Of a stretch of 64,000 nt of DNA, positions 49,711 through 59,126 are shown one piece after another. Under the pieces are notes generated by a model. The model made no database searches. It saw only the letters and a list, made by a program, of their open reading frames with translations, and was not told the DNA's origin. Made by a program: the position numbers and the translations under genes. Every line of letters starts with the position of its first letter. The stretch's first letter is position 1. The DNA is from Ardenticatenaceae bacterium (GTDB lineage: Bacteria; Chloroflexota; Anaerolineae; Promineifilales; Promineifilaceae), in NCBI GenBank assembly GCA_011525915.1, contig WYBM01000003.1, forward strand, positions 1 to 64,000, read 5' to 3'.

Positions 49711-51675
49711 ATGGCAAGATTAACGACCAGACAACTGGCCAGTAAACGAAACCGGCAGAAGACGCCTGCTAAATCTCGGCTGCAGCCCGGTGATATGCTG
49801 CAAGACCGTTACCGTATCGTGGGTACGTTAGGGGCTGGTGGGTTCAGTTCTGTTTATAAAGCCCGTGACATGCGCTTCCCCAATGTCACCAAGTTGTGTG
49901 CCATTAAGGAAATGGTCATCTCTGCGCCAGACCCGCAGCTGCGTGAGTTAACCATCAAATCGTTTGAGCGTGAAGCCAGTATGCTGGCCATGCTGGATCA
50001 TCCGGCCATTCCAGACGTGTCTGATTATTTTACAGAAGAAGACCGCTCCTATCTGGTACTTGATTTAATTCGGGGCAAAGACCTGGACCAATGGTTAGAA
50101 GAGTCCACAGAGCTGCTGAGCCAGGAAATAGCCATTGATTGGGCCATCCAGTTATGTGAAGCACTGGATCATTTACATAATCAGAAACCACAACCCATTG
50201 TTTTCCGCGATGTGAAGCCATCTAACATTATGCTAGACCAATATGGCCGTATTGTCCTCATAGATTTTGGTATCGCCAAGGTGTTTGAAACGGGTGACAA
50301 AGGCACCATGATTGGTACGGAAGGGTATTCACCGCCAGAACAATACCGAGGGCGTGCCGAACCGGCCGGCGATATTTATGCATTGGGCGCGACCTTGCAC
50401 CACCTGCTCACCCGGCAAGACCCACGCCTGGAACCCCCCTTTACCTTTAACGAACGGCCCATTACCAAAGCCAATGCCACTATCGGTGCTGACTTTGAAG
50501 CCATTATTATGCGTTGTCTGGCTTATGATCCCACAGATCGTTTTCCGAATGCGCGAGCTTTGAAGGATGCTCTGGAAACGCTCAAACAAGGGAGCCAGGG
50601 TGTGGTGACGGCCGTAGCTGCTGGTGTCAGCAGCCCGACAGCAGTAACGCCGGCTGTGGCTGGCACGGCCGTGGCCTCACCGCCAGCAGCCACGGCAGCC
50701 GTGGCCATCAACCAGATAAAACCAGTCTGGGTATTTAAATGTGAAGATGAAATCCGGCGGCAGGTAGCGCTGGCTAACGGTATTGTGTATATCAGTGCGT
50801 ATGATAATAACTTGTATGCCATTTCCCAGGAAAAAGGAGAGTTTATTTGGAAATTCCCGGCCATGGATAACGTCGGTGGTTCAGCGCCATTTGTCTATGA
50901 AGATACTGTTTTTATTGGTTCTGAAGATAAACACCTTTACAGCATTCAGGCCCGTACCGGCCGGCAAAATTGGCGCTTTGCCACCGGTGGTCCCATTTTT
51001 GCTTCTCCTCGTGTGCGTTTTGACCATGCCTTCTTTGGCTCCGATGACGGCCATTTTTATGCGGTCAACGTAAAAACCGGCCGCTCTGCCTGGAAGGCCA
51101 GAGCCTACAGCGCCGTTCGTTCTACTGCCTACGTCGCAGATGAACGCGTTTTTTTTGGCACCGAAGGTGGTTATATCTATTGTCTGGAACTGGCTTCAGG
51201 CAAGACGGTGTGGCAGTCGCAGGCCAAGCGTAACGTAACTTCCTCGCCCACCCTGGCCTATGAGGTTATTTACGTGGGCTCACATGACGCCACCGTCTAT
51301 GCCCTGGATGCAGCTTCCGGCTGGGTTATCTGGCGTTATCGCGCCCGCCGGCCTATTGTCTCCTCACCTACCGTTCATGAAGCCGTTGTCTATATTGGCT
51401 CCGCAGACGGGAATCTGTATGCGTTAGACGCTGATTCTGGACGGCAGATATGGATGTATGAAACAAAAGGGCAGGTTGTTGCTTCTCCAGCCATCTGGAA
51501 TGACGCTGTCTATTTTGGCTCTACTGACGGCACGCTCTACTGCTTAAGCCTGAAAAAAGGTGAACTACGCTGGCGGTTTGATACAGATAGTCATTTTATT
51601 GCCTCGCCGGTTATTGTAGAGGGCATCATCTATATTGGCGCCACCAATCATCAAGTGTATGCCTTACCGGCCTAA
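49711..51675 (+). CDS. Ser/Thr protein kinase with PQQ-type beta-propeller
   Basis: This 654-residue protein begins with a basic leader, then a Hanks-type kinase (about 30-290). It has P-loop GTLGAGGFSSVYKARD, Lys in CAIKEM, catalytic VFRDVKPSNIML (Phe replacing the usual His of HRD), DFG as LIDFGIAKVF and the substrate loop GYSPPEQYRG. A low-complexity Val/Ala/Pro/Thr linker (about 295-330) leads to a C-terminal PQQ-like propeller of repeated YVGS.D..VYALDA.SG..IW units. There is no transmembrane helix. It likely phosphorylates partners such as the FHA and vWA proteins downstream, opposed by the PP2C gene next door. Confidence 0.95.
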   Translation: MARLTTRQLASKRNRQKTPAKSRLQPGDMLQDRYRIVGTLGAGGFSSVYKARDMRFPNVTKLCAIKEMVISAPDPQLRELTIKSFEREASMLAMLDHPAIPDVSDYFTEEDRSYLVLDLIRGKDLDQWLEESTELLSQEIAIDWAIQLCEALDHLHNQKPQPIVFRDVKPSNIMLDQYGRIVLIDFGIAKVFETGDKGTMIGTEGYSPPEQYRGRAEPAGDIYALGATLHHLLTRQDPRLEPPFTFNERPITKANATIGADFEAIIMRCLAYDPTDRFPNARALKDALETLKQGSQGVVTAVAAGVSSPTAVTPAVAGTAVASPPAATAAVAINQIKPVWVFKCEDEIRRQVALANGIVYISAYDNNLYAISQEKGEFIWKFPAMDNVGGSAPFVYEDTVFIGSEDKHLYSIQARTGRQNWRFATGGPIFASPRVRFDHAFFGSDDGHFYAVNVKTGRSAWKARAYSAVRSTAYVADERVFFGTEGGYIYCLELASGKTVWQSQAKRNVTSSPTLAYEVIYVGSHDATVYALDAASGWVIWRYRARRPIVSSPTVHEAVVYIGSADGNLYALDADSGRQIWMYETKGQVVASPAIWNDAVYFGSTDGTLYCLSLKKGELRWRFDTDSHFIASPVIVEGIIYIGATNHQVYALPA

Positions 51676-51731
51676 CCCCGATTACTTACCACTTCGCCAA
51701 ACATTTGATACACTTGTCTGGACACCTAATT

Positions 51732-52712
51732 ATGAATGAATCAGCTACCTTTTCCGAATCAGATGAATTATCAGAAGACGCGGCCACCAGCATAAAAAAG
51801 CCAGCGCCACAAACGCATCCTTTTGTTGTGGAAGGGGGAGCAGAAGCAGACATTGTGCATGAGACCGAAGAATTACCCCCGCTGGTGATGTCAGAGGCAA
51901 AGGGAATTATTACGGGTGTAAGGGGCACGGCCCCAAAATCGGAAGCTGTCATTCGGTTTACCAAGCGCTGTGATATTGGGGCGCGTGAGCGTAACGAAGA
52001 TTCTTGTCTGGCGTTTTCTTCAGAAACTGGGGGGCATTTTACTATGATGCCTTTTGGTTTATATATTGTGGCCGATGGTATGGGGGGGCACGCTAACGGA
52101 CACGTGGCCAGCAAAATTGCTTCTCGTGTGGCCGCACACCACATCATGAAAGAAATCTACATGCCCCTGTTGGTGCATGACACCCCGCCCCAGGTGGGAA
52201 TTCGTGACGCTCTGGTAGATGCTGTGCAGATAGCCAACACGGCCGTGTATGAAGATGAACCTGACATTGACAGCGGCACTACCCTGACGGTAGCGTTGTT
52301 GTTAGGCAGCCGCCTCTACGTTGCCCATGTGGGTGACAGCCGTCTTTACCTGCACACCGAAGAAAAATTAGAGGCTGTCACCAATGATCATTCACTGGTA
52401 CAACGGCTGCAAGACGTGGGCACGTTAACGCCTGAAGAGGCCACCGTTTACCGTTACCGCAACGTCTTACTGCGTGCTGTAGGGCAGGGCGAAGAAGTAG
52501 AAATTGATACCTACATGCGCCTCTTGCCCAAAAAAGGCAAACTTCTACTATGTAGTGATGGCCTGTGCGGCTTTGTCCCTGACGATATCATGAACAATAC
52601 CTTAAAACAAGATGTCCCCATTCGCCAGATGGTGGACGAGCTGTATGATGCAGCCATTGCCGCCCACAGTAATGACAATATCACTATTGTCTTGGTGGAC
52701 TTTAGCCTTTAG
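51732..52712 (+). CDS. PP2C-type Ser/Thr protein phosphatase
   Basis: This 326-residue protein has an acidic N-terminus, then a PPM/PP2C domain (about 80-325). It has DIGARERNEDSC, YIVADGMGGHANGHVAS, SGTTLTVALLLGSRLYVAHVGDSRLYL and LLLCSDGLCGFVPDD and NDNITIVLVD, giving the two-metal aspartates. It reverses kinase phosphorylation. ATG 51732 is used (an upstream TTG at 51705 is unlikely). It follows the kinase by 57 bases and precedes the J-vWA gene by three. Confidence 0.95.
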   Translation: MNESATFSESDELSEDAATSIKKPAPQTHPFVVEGGAEADIVHETEELPPLVMSEAKGIITGVRGTAPKSEAVIRFTKRCDIGARERNEDSCLAFSSETGGHFTMMPFGLYIVADGMGGHANGHVASKIASRVAAHHIMKEIYMPLLVHDTPPQVGIRDALVDAVQIANTAVYEDEPDIDSGTTLTVALLLGSRLYVAHVGDSRLYLHTEEKLEAVTNDHSLVQRLQDVGTLTPEEATVYRYRNVLLRAVGQGEEVEIDTYMRLLPKKGKLLLCSDGLCGFVPDDIMNNTLKQDVPIRQMVDELYDAAIAAHSNDNITIVLVDFSL

Positions 52713-52715
52713 CTA

Positions 52716-54182
52716 ATGAGTAAGATTTTTGATTATTACGCGATTTTAGGCGTAGACCCGCAATCAGACACAGCGGCGATCCGCATTGCCTTTGAAACCC
52801 TCCAAAAAAGCTTTGCCCCCGCTGAACGCAACCCTGCCCGAAACTCAGAGTATCAACGTGTCTTAAATGCCTATGAAGTTTTAAGTGATCCGTCCCGGCG
52901 TGCAACCTATGACTCGCTGCTTGTTGAAACGACAATGGTTGACCTGGACATTCGCTGTACCGTGAGCCGTGACCAAATAGAGGTATCAGAGGCAGATCAA
53001 CGCCTGTATTTATTGGTAGATGTGCGGCCGCCTAAACAAAGCGCTGGTCAACAACTGCCTTTGAATTTGTGCCTGGTGATTGACCGCAGTACCTCTATGC
53101 AAGGCCGACGGCTGGATGCCGTTAAAGCCGCCGTGGAGATGGTGTTGGAGAAGTTAACCGCTTCAGATATGCTCTCCATCATTACCTTTAGCGATCGGGC
53201 GGAAACTGTATCACCGGCGGAACCTTTGCGAAATAAGTCGACTATCCTCAGCCGTCTACATGCCATTGAAGCCTCAGGTGGTACTGAAATTTACCAGGGT
53301 TTACATGCCGGTGTGAAAGAGATGAGTCAGGTACCGCTGCGCCAGCATATCAACCACCTTATTCTGCTTACCGATGGCCATACCTATGGTGATGACAAAG
53401 AGTGCCTGACGCTGGCAACAAACGTGGCGGCCGAAGGCATCAACATGACGGCTTTTGGTATCGGTTCAGATTGGAATGATCAATTTCTGGATAAGTTAGT
53501 AGCCCCCTCTGGCGGGCAGTCTGGGTTTATTGAGCAACCAGCCAGCGTGGTGCAGCGGCTGCAAGAGAAAATTAACGGCCTGGGTACGATCTATGCCCAA
53601 AATATGCGCCTGCTTTGTGATTTTCCAGAGTTTATGTCGGTCGCCTATGGCTTTAAGATTTTGCCTTTTGCCCAACCGCTAGCCTTGAGCGGGAGGGATA
53701 TCCGGCTGGGTAACGTAGAGGGGCGTTCCCGACTGGCATTTTTGTTAGAAATTAATGTGGTGCCGCAGCCGGGTGAAAGACGCTTAAACATTCCCATCAA
53801 TCTGGTGGCCGATATTCCCGCGCGGCAAATGCAATCACAGACATTTAATAACAGCGTGCGTCTTCAGGTATTAAAGGAGACGCAGAAGACTATACCCCCG
53901 GAAGAGATCGTAGAAGCGGTACGTATGCTTAATATGTACCGGATGAATGAGCGGGTATGGGAAGACGTAGAGGCGGGTGAGTTGACGACGGCCGTGCAGC
54001 GCATGCGGCATTTAACGACCCGTCTGTTAGAGGCTGGTGAGGCACAACTGGCGCACCAGGCAAATATGGAGATAGAACGTATTTCCAGCGCCGGCACTAT
54101 GTCATTGGATGGACGTAAAAAATTGAAGTTTGGCACACGTGCTTTGATCAATCGAACAACCTATTTTGATGATGATGATTAA
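52716..54182 (+). CDS. J-domain-like and von Willebrand A fusion protein
   Basis: This 488-residue protein begins with a J-like domain (1-67: DYYAILGVDPQSDTAAIRIAF to YEVLSDPSRRATYDSLL). The HPD tripeptide needed to stimulate DnaK is replaced by A-P-A. A beta-rich VIT-like stretch follows, then a vWA domain with MIDAS LCLVIDRSTSMQGRRL (D-x-S-x-S) and LTDGHTYGDDK, and an extended helical C-terminus. It probably binds protein partners through metal-dependent vWA contacts in the kinase-phosphatase set. A DnaK role is unlikely. Confidence 0.88.
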   Translation: MSKIFDYYAILGVDPQSDTAAIRIAFETLQKSFAPAERNPARNSEYQRVLNAYEVLSDPSRRATYDSLLVETTMVDLDIRCTVSRDQIEVSEADQRLYLLVDVRPPKQSAGQQLPLNLCLVIDRSTSMQGRRLDAVKAAVEMVLEKLTASDMLSIITFSDRAETVSPAEPLRNKSTILSRLHAIEASGGTEIYQGLHAGVKEMSQVPLRQHINHLILLTDGHTYGDDKECLTLATNVAAEGINMTAFGIGSDWNDQFLDKLVAPSGGQSGFIEQPASVVQRLQEKINGLGTIYAQNMRLLCDFPEFMSVAYGFKILPFAQPLALSGRDIRLGNVEGRSRLAFLLEINVVPQPGERRLNIPINLVADIPARQMQSQTFNNSVRLQVLKETQKTIPPEEIVEAVRMLNMYRMNERVWEDVEAGELTTAVQRMRHLTTRLLEAGEAQLAHQANMEIERISSAGTMSLDGRKKLKFGTRALINRTTYFDDDD

Positions 54183-54675
54183 ATGTGTTGAATGCGGCGC
54201 TGATCAATATTCAGGGACTTTGTTTTGCAGCGAGTGTGGGGCTTTTTTGCTGGAACAACAGCGCAAGGGGATTACGGCCGTATTGCCCTTTTCTGAGTTT
54301 GTAATCCATGCACCGCCACCCCTGAAAGCCGAAGAGTCAGAAACGGCCGTAGCCTCCCGACCTATCACCTTTGTCATCCCCAGCAGCCGCCGCCGGTTGC
54401 AGGTGCAGTTACATGATGAGATCCGTATTGGCCGGGCTGATGCTGAGGTTTCCCCAGAACTGGACCTCACAGATGATGATGGGGCCGATAAAGGCGTCTC
54501 CAGACTACACGCCAGCATCAAATCTGTGAAAAAAGGCGTGGTCCTTATTGACCTGGACAGCACCAATGGCACCATGCTCAATACATTCCGGCTGCCACCG
54601 TACCGGCCTTATCCCCTGAAAAATGGGGATGAAATTCGCTGTGGTGATTTACTGCTGCATGTCTTTTTTGATTAG
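54169..54675 (+). CDS. Zinc-ribbon plus FHA domain protein
   Basis: This 168-residue protein starts with a zinc ribbon (CVECGADQYSGTLFCSECG, two C-x-x-C pairs). A linker leads to an FHA domain (about 80-168: IRIGRADAEVS, GVSRLHASIK, DLDSTNGTMLN, LKNGDEIRCGDLLL) that binds phosphothreonine. Start is one of three consecutive ATG (54169, 54172, 54175) overlapping the vWA stop. It is a likely reader of the kinase at 49711. Confidence 0.92.
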   Translation: MMMIKCVECGADQYSGTLFCSECGAFLLEQQRKGITAVLPFSEFVIHAPPPLKAEESETAVASRPITFVIPSSRRRLQVQLHDEIRIGRADAEVSPELDLTDDDGADKGVSRLHASIKSVKKGVVLIDLDSTNGTMLNTFRLPPYRPYPLKNGDEIRCGDLLLHVFFD

Positions 54676-54794
54676 GTGAACCGATTACCTAAACCTATAC
54701 AGGCTCAGGCAAAGAGCTTGACCAAGTTTGGCGGCTATGGTTTAGACCTTGCCCACAGCCAAATGAAGTCACATCTAACAGTGAGGAAAATCTT

Positions 54795-55034
54795 ATGATA
54801 AGCGTAATTGTACACATCAATAATGAAGACGCCGTTGTTTGTGAGATGGAAGAAACGCCAGACCCCAGCAGCAGCTATGTGGTGTTATACAACCCACGCT
54901 TGCGCGACGGTAATGACCTGCATTATCTGGATGAAAGTGTCACCAGCATGTGGCTTCCCTGGCACCGCATAAACTTTGTCCAGGTTTTGCCTTCGACTGA
55001 AGCAGATGACGTCATCGGCTTTGTACGTGATTGA
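54795..55034 (+). CDS. Small hypothetical protein (79 aa)
   Basis: A Shine-Dalgarno GAGGAAA precedes ATG 54795. The product is a compact beta-rich protein with strands MISVIVHINNEDAVVCEME and SYVVLYNPRL and conserved-looking WLPWHRINFVQVLP. No family is known to me. Six bases separate it from the response regulator, suggesting co-transcription. Confidence 0.6.
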   Translation: MISVIVHINNEDAVVCEMEETPDPSSSYVVLYNPRLRDGNDLHYLDESVTSMWLPWHRINFVQVLPSTEADDVIGFVRD

Positions 55035-55040
55035 TGACGA

Positions 55041-55775
55041 ATGGTTGAACAGATACCAGCCTCTCTCGAACCACAAGCGCCCCGCCTCATCCTGGTAGTG
55101 GATGATGAAGCGCGTATGCGCCGCTTCATTCGTATGAATATGGAGTTGGAAGGCTATCAGATCATGGAAGCCGACAATGGCCTTGCCGCCCTGGAGCGAA
55201 TTCGCCAACACACCCCTGATCTGGTTATCATGGATGTGATGATGCCCCAAATGGATGGCTTTGAGACCCTGCGGCTGCTGCGTGAACTCTCCACAGTCCC
55301 GGTCATTTTGTTGACAGTTAAGAGTGAAGAAGATGACAAAATTCAGGGGTTGGGTTTGGGTGCCGATGATTACATCACCAAACCGTTTAGCCCCCGTGAA
55401 TTGGTCAGCCGGGTAGAAGCCGTGCTGCGTCGTGCAGAATGGCCAGCGCCGCCGCCGCGCACCGTTCTACGCATAGACGACCGTCTGTCGGTGGACTTTA
55501 ACCGCCATCAGGCCATTGTCAATGGTGAACGCATTGAGTTACGCCCCACAGAGTTCCGCTTGCTCTATACGCTCATTCAAAACGCTGGTTGGGTGGTGCC
55601 GCATGAAACGCTTTTAGCAAAAGTGTGGGGCTATGAATACCGAGACGAAACCCACTATTTAAGACTATACGTGAATTATTTGCGTAAAAAGATTGAGGAA
55701 GACCCCGCCAACCCACGCTATATCATGACCGAAAGAGGTGTGGGTTACCGTTTTTTTGACTTCAAGAAGACCTAA
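55041..55775 (+). CDS. OmpR/PhoB-type response regulator
   Basis: This 244-residue protein has a receiver domain (about 18-130) with VVDDE, phospho-acceptor Asp in [12 protein letters not shown], Thr in LLTVKS and Lys in [10 protein letters not shown]. The C-terminal winged helix (about 150-240) has [20 protein letters not shown] and [33 protein letters not shown]. No histidine kinase is adjacent, so its partner is elsewhere. Confidence 0.95.
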   Translation: MVEQIPASLEPQAPRLILVVDDEARMRRFIRMNMELEGYQIMEADNGLAALERIRQHTPDLVIMDVMMPQMDGFETLRLLRELSTVPVILLTVKSEEDDKIQGLGLGADDYITKPFSPRELVSRVEAVLRRAEWPAPPPRTVLRIDDRLSVDFNRHQAIVNGERIELRPTEFRLLYTLIQNAGWVVPHETLLAKVWGYEYRDETHYLRLYVNYLRKKIEEDPANPRYIMTERGVGYRFFDFKKT

Positions 55776-55817
55776 GCGTGTTTCATTTTTCTCAAAATTC
55801 AACTATCATTGGCAGCT

Positions 55818-58037
55818 ATGGTCACACTTGCGGCCGATGGCAGACACTTTTTTGAACGAATTAACAGCTACCTTAGCGTAGAAGACCGCGCTTGTGTCGA
55901 AGAAGCATTTAATTTGGCTCGCCGGGAACATGGTGATCAACGCCGCAAGTCCGGCGAGCTTTTTTTTACACACCCCCTGACAGTTGCCTACTACCTGACC
56001 GAGTATCAACTGGATGCACCAGCGTTGGTGGCCGCTTTGCTGCATGACGTGGCTGAAGATACCCGCGTCAGCGTGACTGAGATTAAAAAACAGTTTGGCC
56101 ATGAAGTGGCTTTGTTGGTGGATGGCGTTACCAAGCTGAAGGACGTCACCAAGGGAGTGGCTAAAGATAAAACCCTGACTGCTAAAGAAATTGAAGACGC
56201 CACCTTGCATAAAATGCTGGGCATTATGACCGTGGATGTGCGCACGGTTATCATCAAATTGTTTGACCGCCTGCACAACATGCGTACCATTCAATCGACT
56301 CCCTACCACCGGCAAGTCTATAAGGCCCAGGAAACATTGGCCGTTTACGCCCCCCTGGCCAATCGGTTGGGAATCTGGAAGCTGAAAAATGATCTAGAGG
56401 CATTGTCTTTGGAAGTGCTAGATAATGAAGCGTTCTGGATTATCTCCGAAGAACGTGAAAAGCTGGCCCAAGCCCAACAGGCCGATTATCAGATGATCAG
56501 CGCCGAGATTTTTGATGTATTGCTGCAAGCAGATATTGACGTGCGTAATGTCATCTATGCGCCAGAAAATATTTATACCATTTACCAGGATGTATGCCGC
56601 CATGGTGTTTCCTTTTATGACCTGGATAAAACGATGCGGTTAGTGGTGTTGTTGGAGGACACGCCGTCTTGTTACCTGGCTTTAGGGTACCTGCACCAAC
56701 TCTGGCAGCCCATACCCGGCCGGTTTGATGATTACATTGCCTTGCCCCGTGATAACCTGTATCGTTCCTTGCACACGTCGGTTATTCACAGCAACGGCCA
56801 GCATTTGAAGCTACGCTTCCGCTCGTTGGCCATGGATAAGGTAGATGAGATAGGCATTCTGGCCCGATGGCTGTATAGAGGAACGCCGCTGTGGACAAAG
56901 GGTGTGGCCGGCCGTATAGAAGCCTTTTTTGAAAACATCAGCGGTAATATTAACCTGGAACAGCATCCAACGGTCAGCGTAAGAGGGGTGGTGGAAGATG
57001 TTTTTGTCAAGCAAATTCGGGTGTATACACCCCGGGGAGACGTGAAAGAGCTGCCACAAGGAGCTACCTCTCTGGATTTTGCCTATGCCATTCATACAGG
57101 TCTGGGGGAGCAGTGTTATGGGGCCATTGTGAATGGAGACATGTACCCGCTCAATAAACCGTTACGAGACGGCGACCAGGTGCGGATTCTGAAAAAGCCG
57201 CGGACACAACCCCAACGTGCCTGGCTGGATGAGGATTTGGGCTATATCATTACAAATTATGCGCGTTACCATGCCCGCCGCTGGTTTCGGCGGCTGACGC
57301 CAGAGCGGGCGGTTACTCAGGGGCAGCAGCTGCTGCATCATGAACTGCAAATGATCGGTTTTCCTGGGTACAGCCACATGCAAATTGCAGAAATGTTTGG
57401 GTATGCAGATACACAAACATTTTACTATGACCTGGGGCGGGCAGAATTACTACCCACAACGGTAGCGCTGCGGGTTCTGGAGGAGAAGTGGGGGCAGGGG
57501 CCGGCGCGGGCGTTGGACAACGAGGTGGTGACAGCCACCGGCGAACGCTACGTGGTGATTAACGCCGACGGCCGTGACCTGCGTTTGTGTAGTACCTGTG
57601 AACCCCGGCCACCAGATACCATTGTGGGGTACGTGCGCCGGGACAACGGCGTCACCGTTCATCGCCGCAACTGCCCTACCTTACAGCCAGAGCGCCTTTG
57701 GGGCCGCATGTTAAAATTGGGCTGGGGTGAAACCCCTAGAGAAGCACGCCTGGTAGATATTCAAGTAAAAGTGTATGATCGCCCCGGCCTGTTGTTTGAA
57801 ATTACCCACCTCATCCAGGATGAACACATGAATATCTCATTTATTCATACGCCATCGGCGGCCGCGGAAAATGAAGTGCATATTGACCTGACCGTTGACG
57901 TGGTGAAGCCGCGGCAGTTGGTGCGTATTTTGCACCAGATACAGGTACTGCCTAACGTCTTTTCTGTGCAATCCTTACCGCAAGGTACTAAAGAGGAAGA
58001 GTTACTGCCCGCCACCTCTCTGTACCGGCCAGAGTAA
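55818..58037 (+). CDS. rsh: RelA/SpoT-homologue (RSH) with degenerate synthetase domain
   Basis: This 739-residue protein has the RSH order: HD hydrolase, synthetase, TGS, a helical/zinc-finger-like region (CSTCEPRPPD..VHRRNC) and ACT. The HD metal site is intact: FFTHPLTVA (H52), LLHDVAEDTRVS (H76, D77) and KLFDRLHNMRT. In the synthetase part YRSLHTSV remains, but the usual GRFKDYIA is GRFDDYIA, P-N-G-Y-Q is D-N-L-Y-R, and the catalytic E-x-Q of the EVQIRT block is replaced by LKLRFRS. It should hydrolyse ppGpp but probably cannot make it. ATG 55818 chosen over TTG 55809. Confidence 0.92.
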   Translation: MVTLAADGRHFFERINSYLSVEDRACVEEAFNLARREHGDQRRKSGELFFTHPLTVAYYLTEYQLDAPALVAALLHDVAEDTRVSVTEIKKQFGHEVALLVDGVTKLKDVTKGVAKDKTLTAKEIEDATLHKMLGIMTVDVRTVIIKLFDRLHNMRTIQSTPYHRQVYKAQETLAVYAPLANRLGIWKLKNDLEALSLEVLDNEAFWIISEEREKLAQAQQADYQMISAEIFDVLLQADIDVRNVIYAPENIYTIYQDVCRHGVSFYDLDKTMRLVVLLEDTPSCYLALGYLHQLWQPIPGRFDDYIALPRDNLYRSLHTSVIHSNGQHLKLRFRSLAMDKVDEIGILARWLYRGTPLWTKGVAGRIEAFFENISGNINLEQHPTVSVRGVVEDVFVKQIRVYTPRGDVKELPQGATSLDFAYAIHTGLGEQCYGAIVNGDMYPLNKPLRDGDQVRILKKPRTQPQRAWLDEDLGYIITNYARYHARRWFRRLTPERAVTQGQQLLHHELQMIGFPGYSHMQIAEMFGYADTQTFYYDLGRAELLPTTVALRVLEEKWGQGPARALDNEVVTATGERYVVINADGRDLRLCSTCEPRPPDTIVGYVRRDNGVTVHRRNCPTLQPERLWGRMLKLGWGETPREARLVDIQVKVYDRPGLLFEITHLIQDEHMNISFIHTPSAAAENEVHIDLTVDVVKPRQLVRILHQIQVLPNVFSVQSLPQGTKEEELLPATSLYRPE

Positions 58038-58049
58038 AGCTGTTTTTAT

Positions 58050-59126
58050 ATGATGATCGTAGACCAGCTGGTGGTGCAGCACCAGACACTGCGCAATAAC
58101 GTGGCAACCAGCCCAGAAATGGTGACCATGAACGAGATCATGGCCCTGATGGACCAGGTGCAGGCTGCCAGCGCGCACATCGGAAATCCCCAGCAGCGTG
58201 AGCAGCTTCAGGCAATCCTTTATCATTGGAATGGTTATGCCCATGAGCGGACAGGCACCTACCCGGCCAGGCAGCTGACTGCTTATACCCCGCTTCCCGT
58301 CGCCAGTGAAGGTGAAAGGGTGGCCCGTGTTACTACCACCCGGCCAGAGGTGACCCTGCCTAAAGTTCACTGGTTGGTGTGGGTGGTGGCCATCGTGTTG
58401 TTTGTAGGGGGGGCACTGGTGATTGCCTGGCCATCATTGGCCAGGGATGATGCCATCCTTGGCGCTAAGGCTGGGGACGTGGCCGCGACGGCCGCACCGG
58501 AAGCTGTTTTTACGGCCGTTGCCGCTACCCAAACCACGGTTGCCGGTGAAGCCACTGCCACCCGTCTTTCCGTGGTGCAAACGGCCGAAGCCGCCGCCCT
58601 CTTGTTTGTGCCGTCACGCACTGCCGGTACGGCAGCCGCAGATGCCTTAGCCCCGCCAACGGGTCCCGTCACCTACACCGTGCAGTCAGGCGATACCCTC
58701 TTTGGCCTTGCCCGGCGTTATGGCCTGACACCGAATGACATCATGGTGATAAACAGCCTGACAACGGATGCGCTTACCGTGGGGCAAACGTTGGTGCTGC
58801 CCCACCCGCCCCTGACACCGGAAAGCGCCGCTGCAGGGGAACCTACGGCCGTGCCTACCTCCGTTTTGCGGCCCGGTGAACAGTTGGTAGAAGTAGTGGT
58901 GCGCACCCAGATAGCCAGTTTGCTCAGCGGCCCGGGCACCGAATTTAGCGCCATTCTGCCTTTGGGGCGCGGTACGTTTGCTTATGTCATTGGCCGCAGC
59001 CGGGATGACAGCTGGTACCTGGTACAGCTTGAAGACGGTGTCACGCGTGGTTGGGTGACCACGGCTGACGTAGGGCTTGTTTACCCGGCCTCCCCTGACA
59101 TTATCCCCGTCATTACTACGCCATGA
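58050..59126 (+). CDS. Membrane protein with LysM and SH3-like domains
   Basis: This 358-residue protein has a helical cytoplasmic start (1-105) and one transmembrane helix (about 109-130: WLVWVVAIVLFVGGALVIAWP). An Ala/Thr-rich linker follows. The LysM domain (about 208-251) reads YTVQSGDTLFGLARRYGLTPNDIMVIN, and the C-terminal SH3b-like domain (about 275-345) has VVRTQIASLLSGPGTEFSAI and GWVTTADVGLVYP. The outer part would bind cell-wall sugar polymers. It overlaps the next gene by four bases. Confidence 0.88.
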   Translation: MMIVDQLVVQHQTLRNNVATSPEMVTMNEIMALMDQVQAASAHIGNPQQREQLQAILYHWNGYAHERTGTYPARQLTAYTPLPVASEGERVARVTTTRPEVTLPKVHWLVWVVAIVLFVGGALVIAWPSLARDDAILGAKAGDVAATAAPEAVFTAVAATQTTVAGEATATRLSVVQTAEAAALLFVPSRTAGTAAADALAPPTGPVTYTVQSGDTLFGLARRYGLTPNDIMVINSLTTDALTVGQTLVLPHPPLTPESAAAGEPTAVPTSVLRPGEQLVEVVVRTQIASLLSGPGTEFSAILPLGRGTFAYVIGRSRDDSWYLVQLEDGVTRGWVTTADVGLVYPASPDIIPVITTP

